Of a stretch of 49,432 nt of DNA, positions 25,933-34,087 are shown one piece after another. The position numbers and the translations under genes are program-made. The stretch is from Streptacidiphilus carbonis (GTDB taxonomy: Bacteria > Actinomycetota > Actinomycetes > Streptomycetales > Streptomycetaceae). The stretch spans positions 111,808 to 161,239 of the forward strand of contig NZ_BBPM01000012.1 of assembly GCF_000787775.1 (NCBI RefSeq), read 5' to 3'. Each line of letters begins with the position of its first letter. The stretch's first letter is position 1. The notes under the pieces were generated by a model that searched no databases, was not told the DNA's origin, and was given only the letters and a program-made list of their open reading frames with translations.

Positions 25933-26808
25933 ATGACCACCTACACCGCCACCGCGCCCGCGCGGTCCGCCGCGAAGGCCACGCCCCGCCGCCGGCCGCC
26001 GCGGCTGCGCACCGTCGTCCTGGCCGGCGGCTCCTACCTGATCGCGCTCTTCTTCCTGCTGCCGTACCTGGAAATGGTCATCACGGCGCTGCGGCCGCAG
26101 AACGAGCTCAAGGACCGCAACTACCTGCCGCACCACTTCGCGTTCTCCAACTTCACCAACATCTGGTCCACCGGCCTGGGCACCAACCTCTCGGTGAGCC
26201 TGGAGATCGCCGTCGGCTCCACCGCGCTGGTGCTGCTGGTCGCGATCCCCGCCGCCTACTACACCGCGCGGCGCGACTTCCGCGGCAAGAAGCTGTTCCT
26301 GCTGCTGGTGCTGATCACCCAGATGTTCCAGCCCACCGCGATGATCGTGGGCATCTACCGCGAGTTCCTCACCTTCAACATGATCGACTCGGTGTGGGCG
26401 CTGATCCTGGTGAACGCCGGGTTCAACATGGCCTTCGCGGTGTGGATCCTGAACGCCTACTTCGGCGCGATCCCCAAGGAGATCGAGGAGGCGGCGGTCG
26501 TCGACGGCTGCAGCCGGGTCGGCGCGATGTTCCGGGTGATCATCCCGCTGGCGATGCCCGGCATCGTCACCGCGCTCATCTTCACCTTCATCGCGGCCTG
26601 GAACGAGTTCATCGTCGCCCTGACGCTGATCTCCTCCACCGACAAGCAGCCGCTGACCGTCAAGACGTCCGACTACATCGGCCAGTACACCACCGACTGG
26701 CAGCACCTGTTCGCCGGCTCGGTGATCGCCACCATCCCGGTGATCATCCTGTTCGCCCTGATCGAGGGCAAGGTCGTCTCCGGACTGACCTCCGGCTCGG
26801 TGAAGTAG
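25933..26808 (+). CDS. Sugar ABC transporter permease, MalG type
   Basis: 291 residues, six helices and the EAA loop EEAAVVDGCSRVGAMFRVII. One base separates its start from the stop of the first permease, with GGAGGA inside the upstream gene. No ATPase gene accompanies the operon; in streptomycetes the shared ATPase MsiK energises many such importers (established for several), so it is presumably recruited from elsewhere. Confidence 0.94.
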   Translation: MTTYTATAPARSAAKATPRRRPPRLRTVVLAGGSYLIALFFLLPYLEMVITALRPQNELKDRNYLPHHFAFSNFTNIWSTGLGTNLSVSLEIAVGSTALVLLVAIPAAYYTARRDFRGKKLFLLLVLITQMFQPTAMIVGIYREFLTFNMIDSVWALILVNAGFNMAFAVWILNAYFGAIPKEIEEAAVVDGCSRVGAMFRVIIPLAMPGIVTALIFTFIAAWNEFIVALTLISSTDKQPLTVKTSDYIGQYTTDWQHLFAGSVIATIPVIILFALIEGKVVSGLTSGSVK

Positions 26809-26823
26809 CCCTCCGGGCAAGGC

Positions 26824-26860
26824 GAAGCGCGGGCCTCCGAAGACCGGCGGCCCGCGCTTC
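26824..26860. terminator. Hairpin terminator after the ABC operon
   Basis: GAAGCGCGGGCC (26824-26835) pairs with GGCCCGCGCTTC (26849-26860), loop of 13, between the convergent permease and cupin genes. Confidence 0.8.
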
Positions 26861-26877
26861 CGTCTTTCCGTCCCCGG

Positions 26878-27231
26878 TCAGCCGAGGGTGATCTGGTACG
26901 CCTTGCGGAGCGTCTCGTGGACCGTCCACACCGTCCTGTCGCCCTCGCGCAGGACGCAGGCGTCGCCGGGTCCGACGTCGAAGGTGTCGCCGCCCTCGAC
27001 GGCGATGGTCGCCCGGCCGCTGACGACGACGAAGAGCTCGTCGGCCTCGGTGTCGCCGACCGTGCCCGGGGTGATCTGCCAGATCCCGCGGACCTGCCGC
27101 CCGTCCGCGGACTCCCACAGCACCTTGCCGGAGACCTCGGGGCTGCCCGCGAGAATCTGCGACGGGTCGAGCGGGTCGGGCTCCAGATCGGCGTCCGGGA
27201 CGTGTACGGCGAAGCTGCTCATGCTGGTCAT
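26878..27231 (-). CDS. Cupin-domain protein
   Basis: 117 residues, a single small cupin barrel: GKVLWESADGRQVRGIWQIT, then ADELFVVVSGRATIAVEGG (first motif with Glu), and FDVGPGDACVLREGDRTVW (second motif, G-x-D pattern). The metal-binding His residues are mostly missing, as in the EutQ-like/DUF861 group of cupins. ATG 27231 has a GGGGG stretch; 27222 is an alternative. Role unknown. Confidence 0.87.
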   Translation of the reverse strand: MTSMSSFAVHVPDADLEPDPLDPSQILAGSPEVSGKVLWESADGRQVRGIWQITPGTVGDTEADELFVVVSGRATIAVEGGDTFDVGPGDACVLREGDRTVWTVHETLRKAYQITLG

Positions 27232-27343
27232 GCCCCCGACGCTAGCTGGCGCGGGCACGGGCGGGGCAGCAGCACTGTGTGTCGTACCCGCACGGCAGAA
27301 TGACAGGTCGTATCGTCGTACCGAGGGCGAAAGGGCGGGGCGG

Positions 27344-27571
27344 GTGGACGGACTCAACGACCGGGATCGTGCGGTCCTGGCGCTGGAGGCGCGTGCTTGG
27401 CGGACCCCGGGGGCGAAGGAAGCCGCGATACGGGAGCAGTTGGGGCTGGCGCCGGTGCGGTACTACCAGGTGCTGAACGGGCTGCTGGACCGTGAGGACG
27501 CGTTGGCGCACGACCCGTTGCTGGTCAACCGGCTGCGGAGGTTGCGGGAGCAACGGCGGGGTAGGCGGTAG
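27344..27571 (+). CDS. DUF3263 protein
   Basis: 75-residue helical protein from GTG 27344 (VDGLNDRDRAVLALEARAW), with GAKEAAIREQLGLAPVRYYQ forming a helix-turn-helix-like pair, then LLDREDALAHDPLLVNRLRR. This is DUF3263, a small actinobacterial family that looks DNA-binding. Short basic C-terminus. A palindromic repeat element follows. Confidence 0.88.
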   Translation: MDGLNDRDRAVLALEARAWRTPGAKEAAIREQLGLAPVRYYQVLNGLLDREDALAHDPLLVNRLRRLREQRRGRR

Positions 27572-27600
27572 TACGTCCGTGCACCCTTGTGCATGGCTTG

Positions 27601-27676
27601 TCGCGCAGTTCCCCGCGCCCCTGAGCAAGTGCAACTGGGCCAGTTGCAGCCCCCAGGGGCGCGGGGAACTGCGCGA
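27601..27676. repeat. Palindromic element, copy 2 of the GCGCAGTTCCCCGCGCCCCT family
   Basis: Perfect 23-bp arms at 27601-27623 and 27654-27676. The loop holds a second palindrome, GCAACTGG at 27631-27638 with CCAGTTGC at 27640-27647. It is preceded by GTGCACCCTTGTGCATGGCT, a leader also seen before copy 4. Lies between two genes in tandem orientation. Confidence 0.9.
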
Positions 27677-27705
27677 GGAACCCACCACTACGTAGGGTCG
27701 GACAC

Positions 27706-28542
27706 ATGGCTCTCCCCGAACCCACCTCGCCCGCCGGCGAAGCCGGTCTTTCCGCGATCCGGAAGGATCCTGCCCGCGCTGTGCTGGCCTTCGACTTCGA
27801 CGGCACGCTGGCGCCGATCGTCGCCGACCCCGAGCAGGCCAGAGCCCACCCCGGTGTGGTCCCCGCGCTCGCGCGGCTCGCGCCGCGGCTCGCGGCCGTC
27901 GTGGTGGTGACCGGGCGCCCCGCGGCCACCGCGGTCGAGTACGGCGGGTTCGCCGGGGTCCCCGGCCTGGAGCATCTGACCGTACTGGGGCAGTACGGGC
28001 TGCAGCGCTGGGACGCCGCGACCGGCCGGCTCACGACACCCGACCCGCTGCCCGGGATCGCCCTGCTGAGGGAGGAACTGCCCGCGCTGCTGGGCGAGGA
28101 CGGGGTCTGGCTGGAGGACAAGGGCCACGCCCTCGCCGTGCACACCCGTCGTACCGCCGACCCCGACGCCGCCCTCGCCGCCCTGGACGCGCCGCTGCGC
28201 GCGGCCGCCGCCAGGCACGGGCTCGCGGTGGAGCCCGGGCGGATGGTGCTGGAGCTGCGGCCGCCCGGGATGGACAAGGGCGTCGCCCTCACCGCCTTCC
28301 TGCGCGAGCAGGACGCCGCCTCGGTGCTCTTCGCCGGGGACGACCTGGGGGACCTCGCCGCCTACGACGCGGTCGACACTCTGCGCGCCGCGGGTACGGT
28401 CGACGGCCTACTCGTCTGCAGCGCGCCCACGACCGGGGAGCCCCCGGTCCGGGCCGTCGCGGACCGGGCCGATGTCGTGGTGTCCGGCCCGGAAGGCGTG
28501 GTGGGCCTCCTGGAGGCGCTGGCCGACGCCCTCGGCTGCTGA
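27706..28542 (+). CDS. otsB: Trehalose-6-phosphate phosphatase
   Basis: 278-residue HAD phosphatase that dephosphorylates trehalose-6-phosphate to trehalose. Motif I is LAFDFDGTLAPIV with catalytic Asp pair; motif II VVVTGRPA; motif III and IV AGDDLGDLAAYDAV, with the substrate segment ELRPPGMDKGVAL. Same strand as the kinase gene 131 bp downstream. The synthase otsA is encoded 2.7 kb away on the other strand, so the two steps are not in one operon. Confidence 0.94.
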   Translation: MALPEPTSPAGEAGLSAIRKDPARAVLAFDFDGTLAPIVADPEQARAHPGVVPALARLAPRLAAVVVVTGRPAATAVEYGGFAGVPGLEHLTVLGQYGLQRWDAATGRLTTPDPLPGIALLREELPALLGEDGVWLEDKGHALAVHTRRTADPDAALAALDAPLRAAAARHGLAVEPGRMVLELRPPGMDKGVALTAFLREQDAASVLFAGDDLGDLAAYDAVDTLRAAGTVDGLLVCSAPTTGEPPVRAVADRADVVVSGPEGVVGLLEALADALGC

Positions 28543-28673
28543 TCGAACCGCTTCCGTTCGTGATCCGACCATCCGTCAACGAAGGGCCAACCGCAGCATA
28601 ACGGTGATATTTCAAGCCCACCCTGCCCTCTCCCGAGGCGCTACCTTCCGTGTGACGCATGGGGGGAACGGCA

Positions 28674-30440
28674 ATGGAATGGACAGTGCCCGGGTATCGG
28701 CATACCCGGGAGTTGGGCTCAGGAGCGAGCGGGCGCGTCGTACTGGCGCTGCACGAGGAGAACGGCACGCCGGTCGCCATCAAGTACCTGGGGGAGGAGC
28801 TGCGGCTCGACCCGGACTTCCTTGAGGAGTTCCGCGGCGAGGCACGGCTGCTGGGGGACCTGGACACGCCGTACGTGGTGCGGCTGTGGGAGTACGTGGA
28901 AAGCGCGCAGGGCGCCGCCATCGTGATGGAGCTGGTCGACGGGATCGCGCTGCGGGCGCTGCTGCGGCAGGCCGGGGCGACCGGTCCGGAGGCGGCCCTG
29001 GTGGTGCTGAAGGGCTCGCTGCTGGGGCTCGCGGCAGCACATGCGATGGGGGTGGTGCACCGGGACTACAAGCCGGAGAACGTCCTGGTCGCGGCTGACG
29101 GGTCGTCGAAACTGGTCGACTTCGGGATCGCGGTGCGCAACGGCGCCGACGGCCGCATCGCCGGCACCCCGCCCTACATGGCGCCCGAGCAGTGGACCGG
29201 CGACCCGGCCTCCGCGGCCGCCGACGTCTACGCCGCGACGGCCACCTTCTTCGAGTGCCTCACCGGCCACCGGCCCTATCCGGGCACGGAGTTCGCCGAG
29301 CTGGTGGTGCAGCACACCACCGCGCCCATCCCGGACGAGGAGGCGCCCGAACCCGTCCGCCCGCTGATCCGGCGCGGCCTGGCGAAGACCGCGGAGGAGC
29401 GGCCCGACAGCGCGGCGGAGTTCGTCGCCGAGCTGGAGGCGGTCGCGGGCGCCGCCTACGGCGAGGACTGGGAGGAGCGGGGCCAGCGGAAGCTGGCGGC
29501 CCTGGCGGCGCTGCTGCCGCTGCTGTTCCCCTCGGCGGGGGGCGTGCCTGACGGCACGACGGCACTGGCACGGACCACGCTGGGCGACGGGGCCGGGGCA
29601 GGCGCAGGGGCAGGCGCAGGTGCCGGTGCGGGCATCGGCGCCGGGCTCGGCGGGCGCATCATCCGCAAGCGGGTGCTGGTCGGGGGGCTCGTCGGCGGCA
29701 TCGTGCTGGGCCTGCTCGGCGGGGGCTACGCCTCCGGCGTGATCGGCACCGGCACCACCACGGTGGCCGATCCGATCCCGATCGCCGTCACCACCGTCAC
29801 CCCGTCGTCCCCCGGTCCCACCACCCCCGCCCCTGCTCCCACCCTTTCGGCTTCGGCCTCTGCTTCACCATCGATCACGGCCTCGGCCTCTGCGACCGCC
29901 CCGCTGGGCGGCACCCTCCCGACCACCGCCCCACCGACCACAGCCAAACCCATCACCGCAGCCCCCACCACCACCAAACCCACCACCGCCCCGCCCACGA
30001 CAGCGCCTCCCACGACCGCCCCGACGACCATTACCGTGCCCTCCGTGCTGGGAGACCCTGTGGGTACCGCTCAGAGCACCCTCATCGCAGCCGGCTTCGC
30101 GAAGGGGAACATCGGTGTGACCCAGACCTGCGATGCCAACGGACCGGTCGTGTACGCGCAGAGCGTGGCCGGAGGGCAGAAGGCCGCCGTCGGCAGCACG
30201 ATCCAGCTCACGGCCCGCTACGCCGACTGCGTCGCCTACTCGAATGAGATCGACCAGTACGCAATCACAGCGCTCAAGGCTCTGCAGAGCGAGGGCTTCA
30301 CCGTCTCCGCCCCGAGTTGCGCGACGTCGGTCACAGGAGCGGAACCTGTCGTCGTCGCACAGGCACCCGGTGTGGGCAATGGGTATCTGCGGACATCCAC
30401 CACGGTCACTCTGACATGTCGTCCCATCACCATCGGCTGA
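28674..30440 (+). CDS. Serine/threonine protein kinase with C-terminal PASTA-like repeats
   Basis: 588-residue transmembrane receptor-type kinase. Kinase domain 8-270: glycine loop GSGASGRVV, ATP lysine K37 (VAIKYL), catalytic H129-R130-D131 in HRDYKPENVL (Tyr replaces the usual Leu), D149 of DFG, and MAPEQW. A Gly-Ala repeat (about 305-322) precedes one membrane helix (333-355). A long Thr/Pro linker follows, with repeated TTAPPTTA-like units, and two PASTA-like repeats (about 452-588, first VPSVLGDPVGTAQSTLIAAG). PASTA domains bind muropeptides or lipid II. ATG 28674 is preceded by GGGGGA; 28659 is an alternative. Flanked by otsB and, after one membrane gene, otsA. Confidence 0.95.
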   Translation: MEWTVPGYRHTRELGSGASGRVVLALHEENGTPVAIKYLGEELRLDPDFLEEFRGEARLLGDLDTPYVVRLWEYVESAQGAAIVMELVDGIALRALLRQAGATGPEAALVVLKGSLLGLAAAHAMGVVHRDYKPENVLVAADGSSKLVDFGIAVRNGADGRIAGTPPYMAPEQWTGDPASAAADVYAATATFFECLTGHRPYPGTEFAELVVQHTTAPIPDEEAPEPVRPLIRRGLAKTAEERPDSAAEFVAELEAVAGAAYGEDWEERGQRKLAALAALLPLLFPSAGGVPDGTTALARTTLGDGAGAGAGAGAGAGAGIGAGLGGRIIRKRVLVGGLVGGIVLGLLGGGYASGVIGTGTTTVADPIPIAVTTVTPSSPGPTTPAPAPTLSASASASPSITASASATAPLGGTLPTTAPPTTAKPITAAPTTTKPTTAPPTTAPPTTAPTTITVPSVLGDPVGTAQSTLIAAGFAKGNIGVTQTCDANGPVVYAQSVAGGQKAAVGSTIQLTARYADCVAYSNEIDQYAITALKALQSEGFTVSAPSCATSVTGAEPVVVAQAPGVGNGYLRTSTTVTLTCRPITIG

Positions 30441-30500
30441 CCCGGCTCCACGAACGAGCACCAGGGAACTCTTCAAGACCGAGCTGAAAGGGCGACACCG

Positions 30501-31205
30501 ATGACCCCCTACGACGAACCCCGGGACGCGCCCCCGCCCGACAACCGCACGGTGAACCTCGGTGGGTTCGGCGGGCCTCCGCCCGACACCGGGACGGTGC
30601 ACCTGGGCGGGTACAACCCGGTGCCCGGGTTCGAGGCCGCGCCCAGCGTGTTCGCCCCGGTGCCGCCTCCGGAGGAGGAGGCTTCGCCGGAGAGCCTGAT
30701 CCGGTTCGGGCCCGGGGTGCCCGACCCCAGGACCGCTCGGACCATCGACGTGTGGCAGGGCAACGCCCCCGGCCCGGACGCCGCATCGCACCGCGGTGCG
30801 GCCGAGCAGAAGCGCCGCCACCCGGGGCGCTACGTCCTGGCCGGTGCGGTCCTGCTCGCCGTCGTCGGCTTTCTGCTCTGGCAGCGCCTCGCGACCCCGC
30901 TGTCCGTCGGCTCGGTGACGGTCTCGGCGAGCAGGGCCGAGCTGACCTGCGGTCAGACCGAGCTGGTCACCGCCACCCTGCACACCAACGGCGGCTCGGG
31001 AACGGTGCACTACCAGTGGGTCCGCAGCGACGGCACCGTCAGCAGCCCGCTGACCCAGTCCGTCCCGTCCGGTGTGCACCAGGTGCCGCTGCCGCTGCGC
31101 TGGACGGTGACCGGGCAGGGCAACTTCCAGGGGGCGGCGACACTGAAGATCACCTCGCCCGGGTCCGCCACCGGCACCGCCGTCTTCAACTACTCCTGCA
31201 GCTGA
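30501..31205 (+). CDS. Single-span membrane protein of unknown function
   Basis: 234 residues. A disordered N-terminus contains two near-repeats, NRTVNLGGFGGPPPDTGTVH, then acidic/Pro-rich sequence. One membrane helix (about 112-132, YVLAGAVLLAVVGFLLW) and a small extracytoplasmic beta-sandwich (VTVSASRAELTCGQTELVTA to NYSCS) with one Cys near each end, probably disulfide-linked and Ig-like. It follows the PASTA kinase by 60 bp in the same direction and may be its partner or substrate; Thr-rich NLGG repeats resemble kinase-target tails, but this is speculative. Confidence 0.8.
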   Translation: MTPYDEPRDAPPPDNRTVNLGGFGGPPPDTGTVHLGGYNPVPGFEAAPSVFAPVPPPEEEASPESLIRFGPGVPDPRTARTIDVWQGNAPGPDAASHRGAAEQKRRHPGRYVLAGAVLLAVVGFLLWQRLATPLSVGSVTVSASRAELTCGQTELVTATLHTNGGSGTVHYQWVRSDGTVSSPLTQSVPSGVHQVPLPLRWTVTGQGNFQGAATLKITSPGSATGTAVFNYSCS

Positions 31206-31234
31206 CCTACTCCTACTCCTACGCCTACGACTAC
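31206..31234. repeat. Hexanucleotide microsatellite between convergent genes
   Basis: Five units of the TCCTAC type (variants GCCTAC, GACTAC) starting one base after the membrane-protein stop and covering the otsA stop codon at 31231-31233. Confidence 0.8.
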
Positions 31235-32694
31235 GCCTGATCGTCGGTCAGCGCCCGGTACTGCGACAGGAACCAGGCCGAGGGCGGCAGCGCCGTGCTC
31301 GCTGACGCCAGCCGCTTGCAGCGGTCGGAACGTTCCGCCTCCGGCATGGTGAGCGCGGTGTGCAGGGCCTCGGCGGTGGCGATGACGTCGTAGGGGTTGA
31401 CGGTCACCGCGTCGTCGCCGAGCTCCTCGTAGGCGCCGGCCTCCCGGGACAGCACCAGCGCGCAGCCCTCGTCGGAGACCACCGGGACCTCCTTGGCGAC
31501 CAGGTTCATCCCGTCCCTGATCGGATTGACCAGGGCCACGTCGGCGAGGCGGTAGGCGGCCAGGGAGCGGGCGAAGTCGTCGTCGACCTGGAGCAGGACC
31601 GGCTGCCAGCTCGGGGTGCCGAACTCGTCGTTGATCTCCTGTGCGGTGCGCAGCACCGAGGCGGTGTACTCGCGGTACTCCGGCAGGTCGTGCCGCGAGG
31701 GGTAGGCGAAGGCCACGTGGACCACCCGGTCCAGCCATTCGGGGCGGCTCCGCAGCAGGTGCCGGTAGGCGTGCAGACCGCGGACGATGTTCTTGGAGAG
31801 CTCGGTGCGGTCGACCCGGACCACGGTGCGGCGGCCGCCGACGGCCTCGCGCAGCGCGGCCAGCCGGGAGTCCACGTCGGGCCGGTGGGACCGCTCGCGC
31901 AGGAAGTCGCCGTCGGCACCGAGCGAGTGCACGCCCAGCGCCGTCGTCCGGCCTTCGTGCGTGACGGTCATCACGTCACGGTCCCCACCGCTGCCACGGT
32001 CGACCTCGGCGCCGAGGACCGCCTCGCAGCAGTCGGCGAAGGCCGAGGCCCAGCGCCGGGTGAGGAAGCCGGCCCGGTCCGCTCCGAGGATGCCGACCAG
32101 CACGTCCCTGGCGATGTCGTCGGGCAGCAGCCGGTAGTAGTCCGGCGGGGCCCAGGGGGTGTGCGAGAAGTGTCCGATCCGCAGGTCCGGACGCAGCTCC
32201 CGGAGCAGCCGCGGTGTCAGTGACAGGTGGTAGTCCTGGACCAGCACCGTCGCCCCGGGCGCCGCGGACTCGGCCAGGGCCTCGGCGAAGGCGGTGTTGT
32301 AGGCCTCGTAGGAGGTCCACTCGCGACGGAAGGAGGCGCCGAAGACCGGGGTGGTCGGGGTGTTGTAGATCAGGTGGTGGACGAACCACAGGGTGGAGTT
32401 GGCGATGCCGTTGTAGGCGCGGGCGAAGGTGCCCGGGTCGATGTCCAGCATGCGTACCGAGGGGTCGCCCAGCTTGCCCTGCCGGGTCGCGGCGCGGTCG
32501 CCCTCGGAGAGCGCGGCGCAGACCCACACCGACTCGACCTCGTCGCCGATGGCGCTCAGCCCGGAGACCAGGCCGCCGCCGCCCCGGCGGGGCGTCAGCG
32601 TGCCGTCGTCCTCCACGGTGAAGGAGATCGGCCCCCGGTTGGAGGCGAGCAGGATCCGTGCCTGGTGCTGTTCGGACGGGCGTGCGTTGACCAT
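31231..32694 (-). CDS. otsA: Trehalose-6-phosphate synthase
   Basis: 487-residue GT20 glycosyltransferase joining a nucleotide-glucose to glucose-6-phosphate. Signatures: LASNRGPISF and RRGGGGLVSGL near the start, VLVQDYHLSLTPRLLRELRP, FSHTPWAPPDYYRLLP, VDRTELSKNIVRGLHAY, and the nucleotide-sugar motif NPIRDGMNLVAKE near residue 395. Note GVHSLGADGDF in place of the commoner P-x-G-I-D motif. Lies 30 bp after gpgS in the same direction, so both are probably one transcript. Product feeds OtsB at 27706. Confidence 0.95.
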   Translation of the reverse strand: MVNARPSEQHQARILLASNRGPISFTVEDDGTLTPRRGGGGLVSGLSAIGDEVESVWVCAALSEGDRAATRQGKLGDPSVRMLDIDPGTFARAYNGIANSTLWFVHHLIYNTPTTPVFGASFRREWTSYEAYNTAFAEALAESAAPGATVLVQDYHLSLTPRLLRELRPDLRIGHFSHTPWAPPDYYRLLPDDIARDVLVGILGADRAGFLTRRWASAFADCCEAVLGAEVDRGSGGDRDVMTVTHEGRTTALGVHSLGADGDFLRERSHRPDVDSRLAALREAVGGRRTVVRVDRTELSKNIVRGLHAYRHLLRSRPEWLDRVVHVAFAYPSRHDLPEYREYTASVLRTAQEINDEFGTPSWQPVLLQVDDDFARSLAAYRLADVALVNPIRDGMNLVAKEVPVVSDEGCALVLSREAGAYEELGDDAVTVNPYDVIATAEALHTALTMPEAERSDRCKRLASASTALPPSAWFLSQYRALTDDQA

Positions 32695-32724
32695 GGTGCA
32701 AAGCCTTGCCTGTGCGGAGTGGGG

Positions 32725-33744
32725 TCAAACGTCCGTGCTGGTCGGAGTGCTGGTCGTCATGCCGGTCGTCGTGCCCGTCAGCGTGGCGATCGGCGGGCGC
32801 TCGGTGGTCGGCAGGTCGACCGTGGTCGGGGTGAAGCCGGCCTCGGTGCGGGTGAACTGGGTGAGGGTGGGGCGGGCCAGGCCCTCGACGGCCTTGCTGT
32901 GATCGCCGCAGGCGCTGTGGCCGCCGCGGGTGAGCCGGTCCAGGGCGGTGAGGTGGATGGTGGCCGCCATCCGGCCCAGGGCCAGCGAGTCCTGGTGCCG
33001 GTGGTGCCGCACGCCCACGTCCACCTGGGCCAGCGCGTCCAGGCCGGCCAGTTCCAGGGCGTCCACCAGCAGACCCAGCTCCACGCCGTAGCCGGTGGCG
33101 AAGGGCAGCTGCTCCAGCAGCGTGCGCCGGGCCGCGTACTCGCCGCCGAGCGGCTGGACGAAGCCGGCCAGCAGCGGCCAGTAGAGGTTCAGCAGCGGGC
33201 GGGCGACCAGCTCGGTGACCCGGCCGCCGCCGGCCGGGATGGTGCCGGTGTCGGTCTCCAGCGGCCGGTCGTACATCGCCTTGACGAAGGCCACGTCCGG
33301 CTCGGTGAGCAGTGGTCCGATGATCCCGGAGACGAAGGCGGGGTCGAACTCGCGCAGGTCGGCGTCGATGAAGCAGACGATGTCGCCCCGGGTCACCAGC
33401 AGCGACCGCCAGAGCACCTCGCCCTTGCCCGGCAGGGCGGGCAGGTCGGGGAGGATCTCGTCCCGGTGCACCACCCTGGCCCCGGCCGCCGCCGCGGCCT
33501 GCCCGGTGCGGTCGGTGGAGCCGGAGTCGACCACCACCAGCTCGTCGACCAGCGGCACCGCCTGCATCAGCTCGCGGCGGATCGCGCCGACGATCGCGCC
33601 GACGGTGGCCTCCTCGTCCAGCGCGGGCAGCACCACGCTGACGGTGGCGCCGCTCGCCCGCTTGGCGGACAGCAGGTCCGGCAGCGGCCGGTCGGCGGCC
33701 GTCCAGGAACGGCGGCGCAGCCAGTCGGCGACCTCGTCAAGCAC
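32725..33744 (-). CDS. gpgS: Glucosyl-3-phosphoglycerate synthase
   Basis: 339-residue GT81-type (GT-A) glycosyltransferase. VSVVLPALDEEATVGAIVGA at the nucleotide-binding N-terminus, DSGSTDRTG, FIDADLREFDP containing the metal-binding DxD, and LGGEYAARRTLLEQLPFATG with GYGVELGLLVD typical of GpgS. Makes glucosyl-3-phosphoglycerate, precursor of glucosylglycerate (a compatible solute) and of methylglucose lipopolysaccharides in related actinobacteria. GTG start at 33744. A Thr-rich C-terminal tail (about 45 residues) is unusual. Pairing with otsA joins two osmolyte routes. Confidence 0.92.
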   Translation of the reverse strand: MLDEVADWLRRRSWTAADRPLPDLLSAKRASGATVSVVLPALDEEATVGAIVGAIRRELMQAVPLVDELVVVDSGSTDRTGQAAAAAGARVVHRDEILPDLPALPGKGEVLWRSLLVTRGDIVCFIDADLREFDPAFVSGIIGPLLTEPDVAFVKAMYDRPLETDTGTIPAGGGRVTELVARPLLNLYWPLLAGFVQPLGGEYAARRTLLEQLPFATGYGVELGLLVDALELAGLDALAQVDVGVRHHRHQDSLALGRMAATIHLTALDRLTRGGHSACGDHSKAVEGLARPTLTQFTRTEAGFTPTTVDLPTTERPPIATLTGTTTGMTTSTPTSTDV

Positions 33745-33920
33745 GTGACTCCTCGGCTGGTGGTGCTGTCTCGCCTCGCGGACAGCCCGTGATCGGTGGG
33801 CGGGGCTTCGGTTACAGTCTTGGGGACGACGCCTCCCCGCCGCACGGCGGGGTTGTTGAACGTTCAGGTCAACAGTCGTCACCACAAATGCGTTCCGGCA
33901 GTGGTCCGGTCCGCCATAGA

Positions 33921-34071
33921 GCTCATCCAGAGGGACTGAGGGAACGGCCCGTCGAAGTCCCGGCAACCCTCCTGCCAGAGACAAAGCCGCAGCTCACACG
34001 CTGTTGAGGCCCTGGTGGGGAAGGTGCCAATTCCGTCCTGCGGCGAAACGCGTCGCGGGGAAGATGAGGAG
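33921..34071 (+). promoter_or_regulatory. SAM-I (S-box) riboswitch upstream of thrC
   Basis: The S-box core is readable: CTCATCCAGAGGGACTGAGG, AACGGCCCGTCGAAGTCCCG, GGCAACCCTCCTGCCAGAG, then AAGGTGCCAATTCCGTCCTG and GGGGAAGATGAGGAG. P1 is formed by CTCATC (33922-33927) with GATGAG (34063-34068). The 3' strand of P1 runs directly into the purine-rich GAGGAGAGAGG that precedes the thrC start at 34088, so SAM binding should hide the ribosome binding site (translational control). The rest of the 33745-34087 spacer shows no gene. Confidence 0.9.
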
Positions 34072-34087
34072 AGAGGGCCTCGCCATC

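Noticed and set aside
30752..31240. Alternative-frame continuation ending in Tyr/Ser repeats past the membrane-protein stop
   Set aside because: The Tyr-rich end is just the TCCTAC microsatellite read in another frame; the real gene stops at 31205 after a conserved Cys domain.
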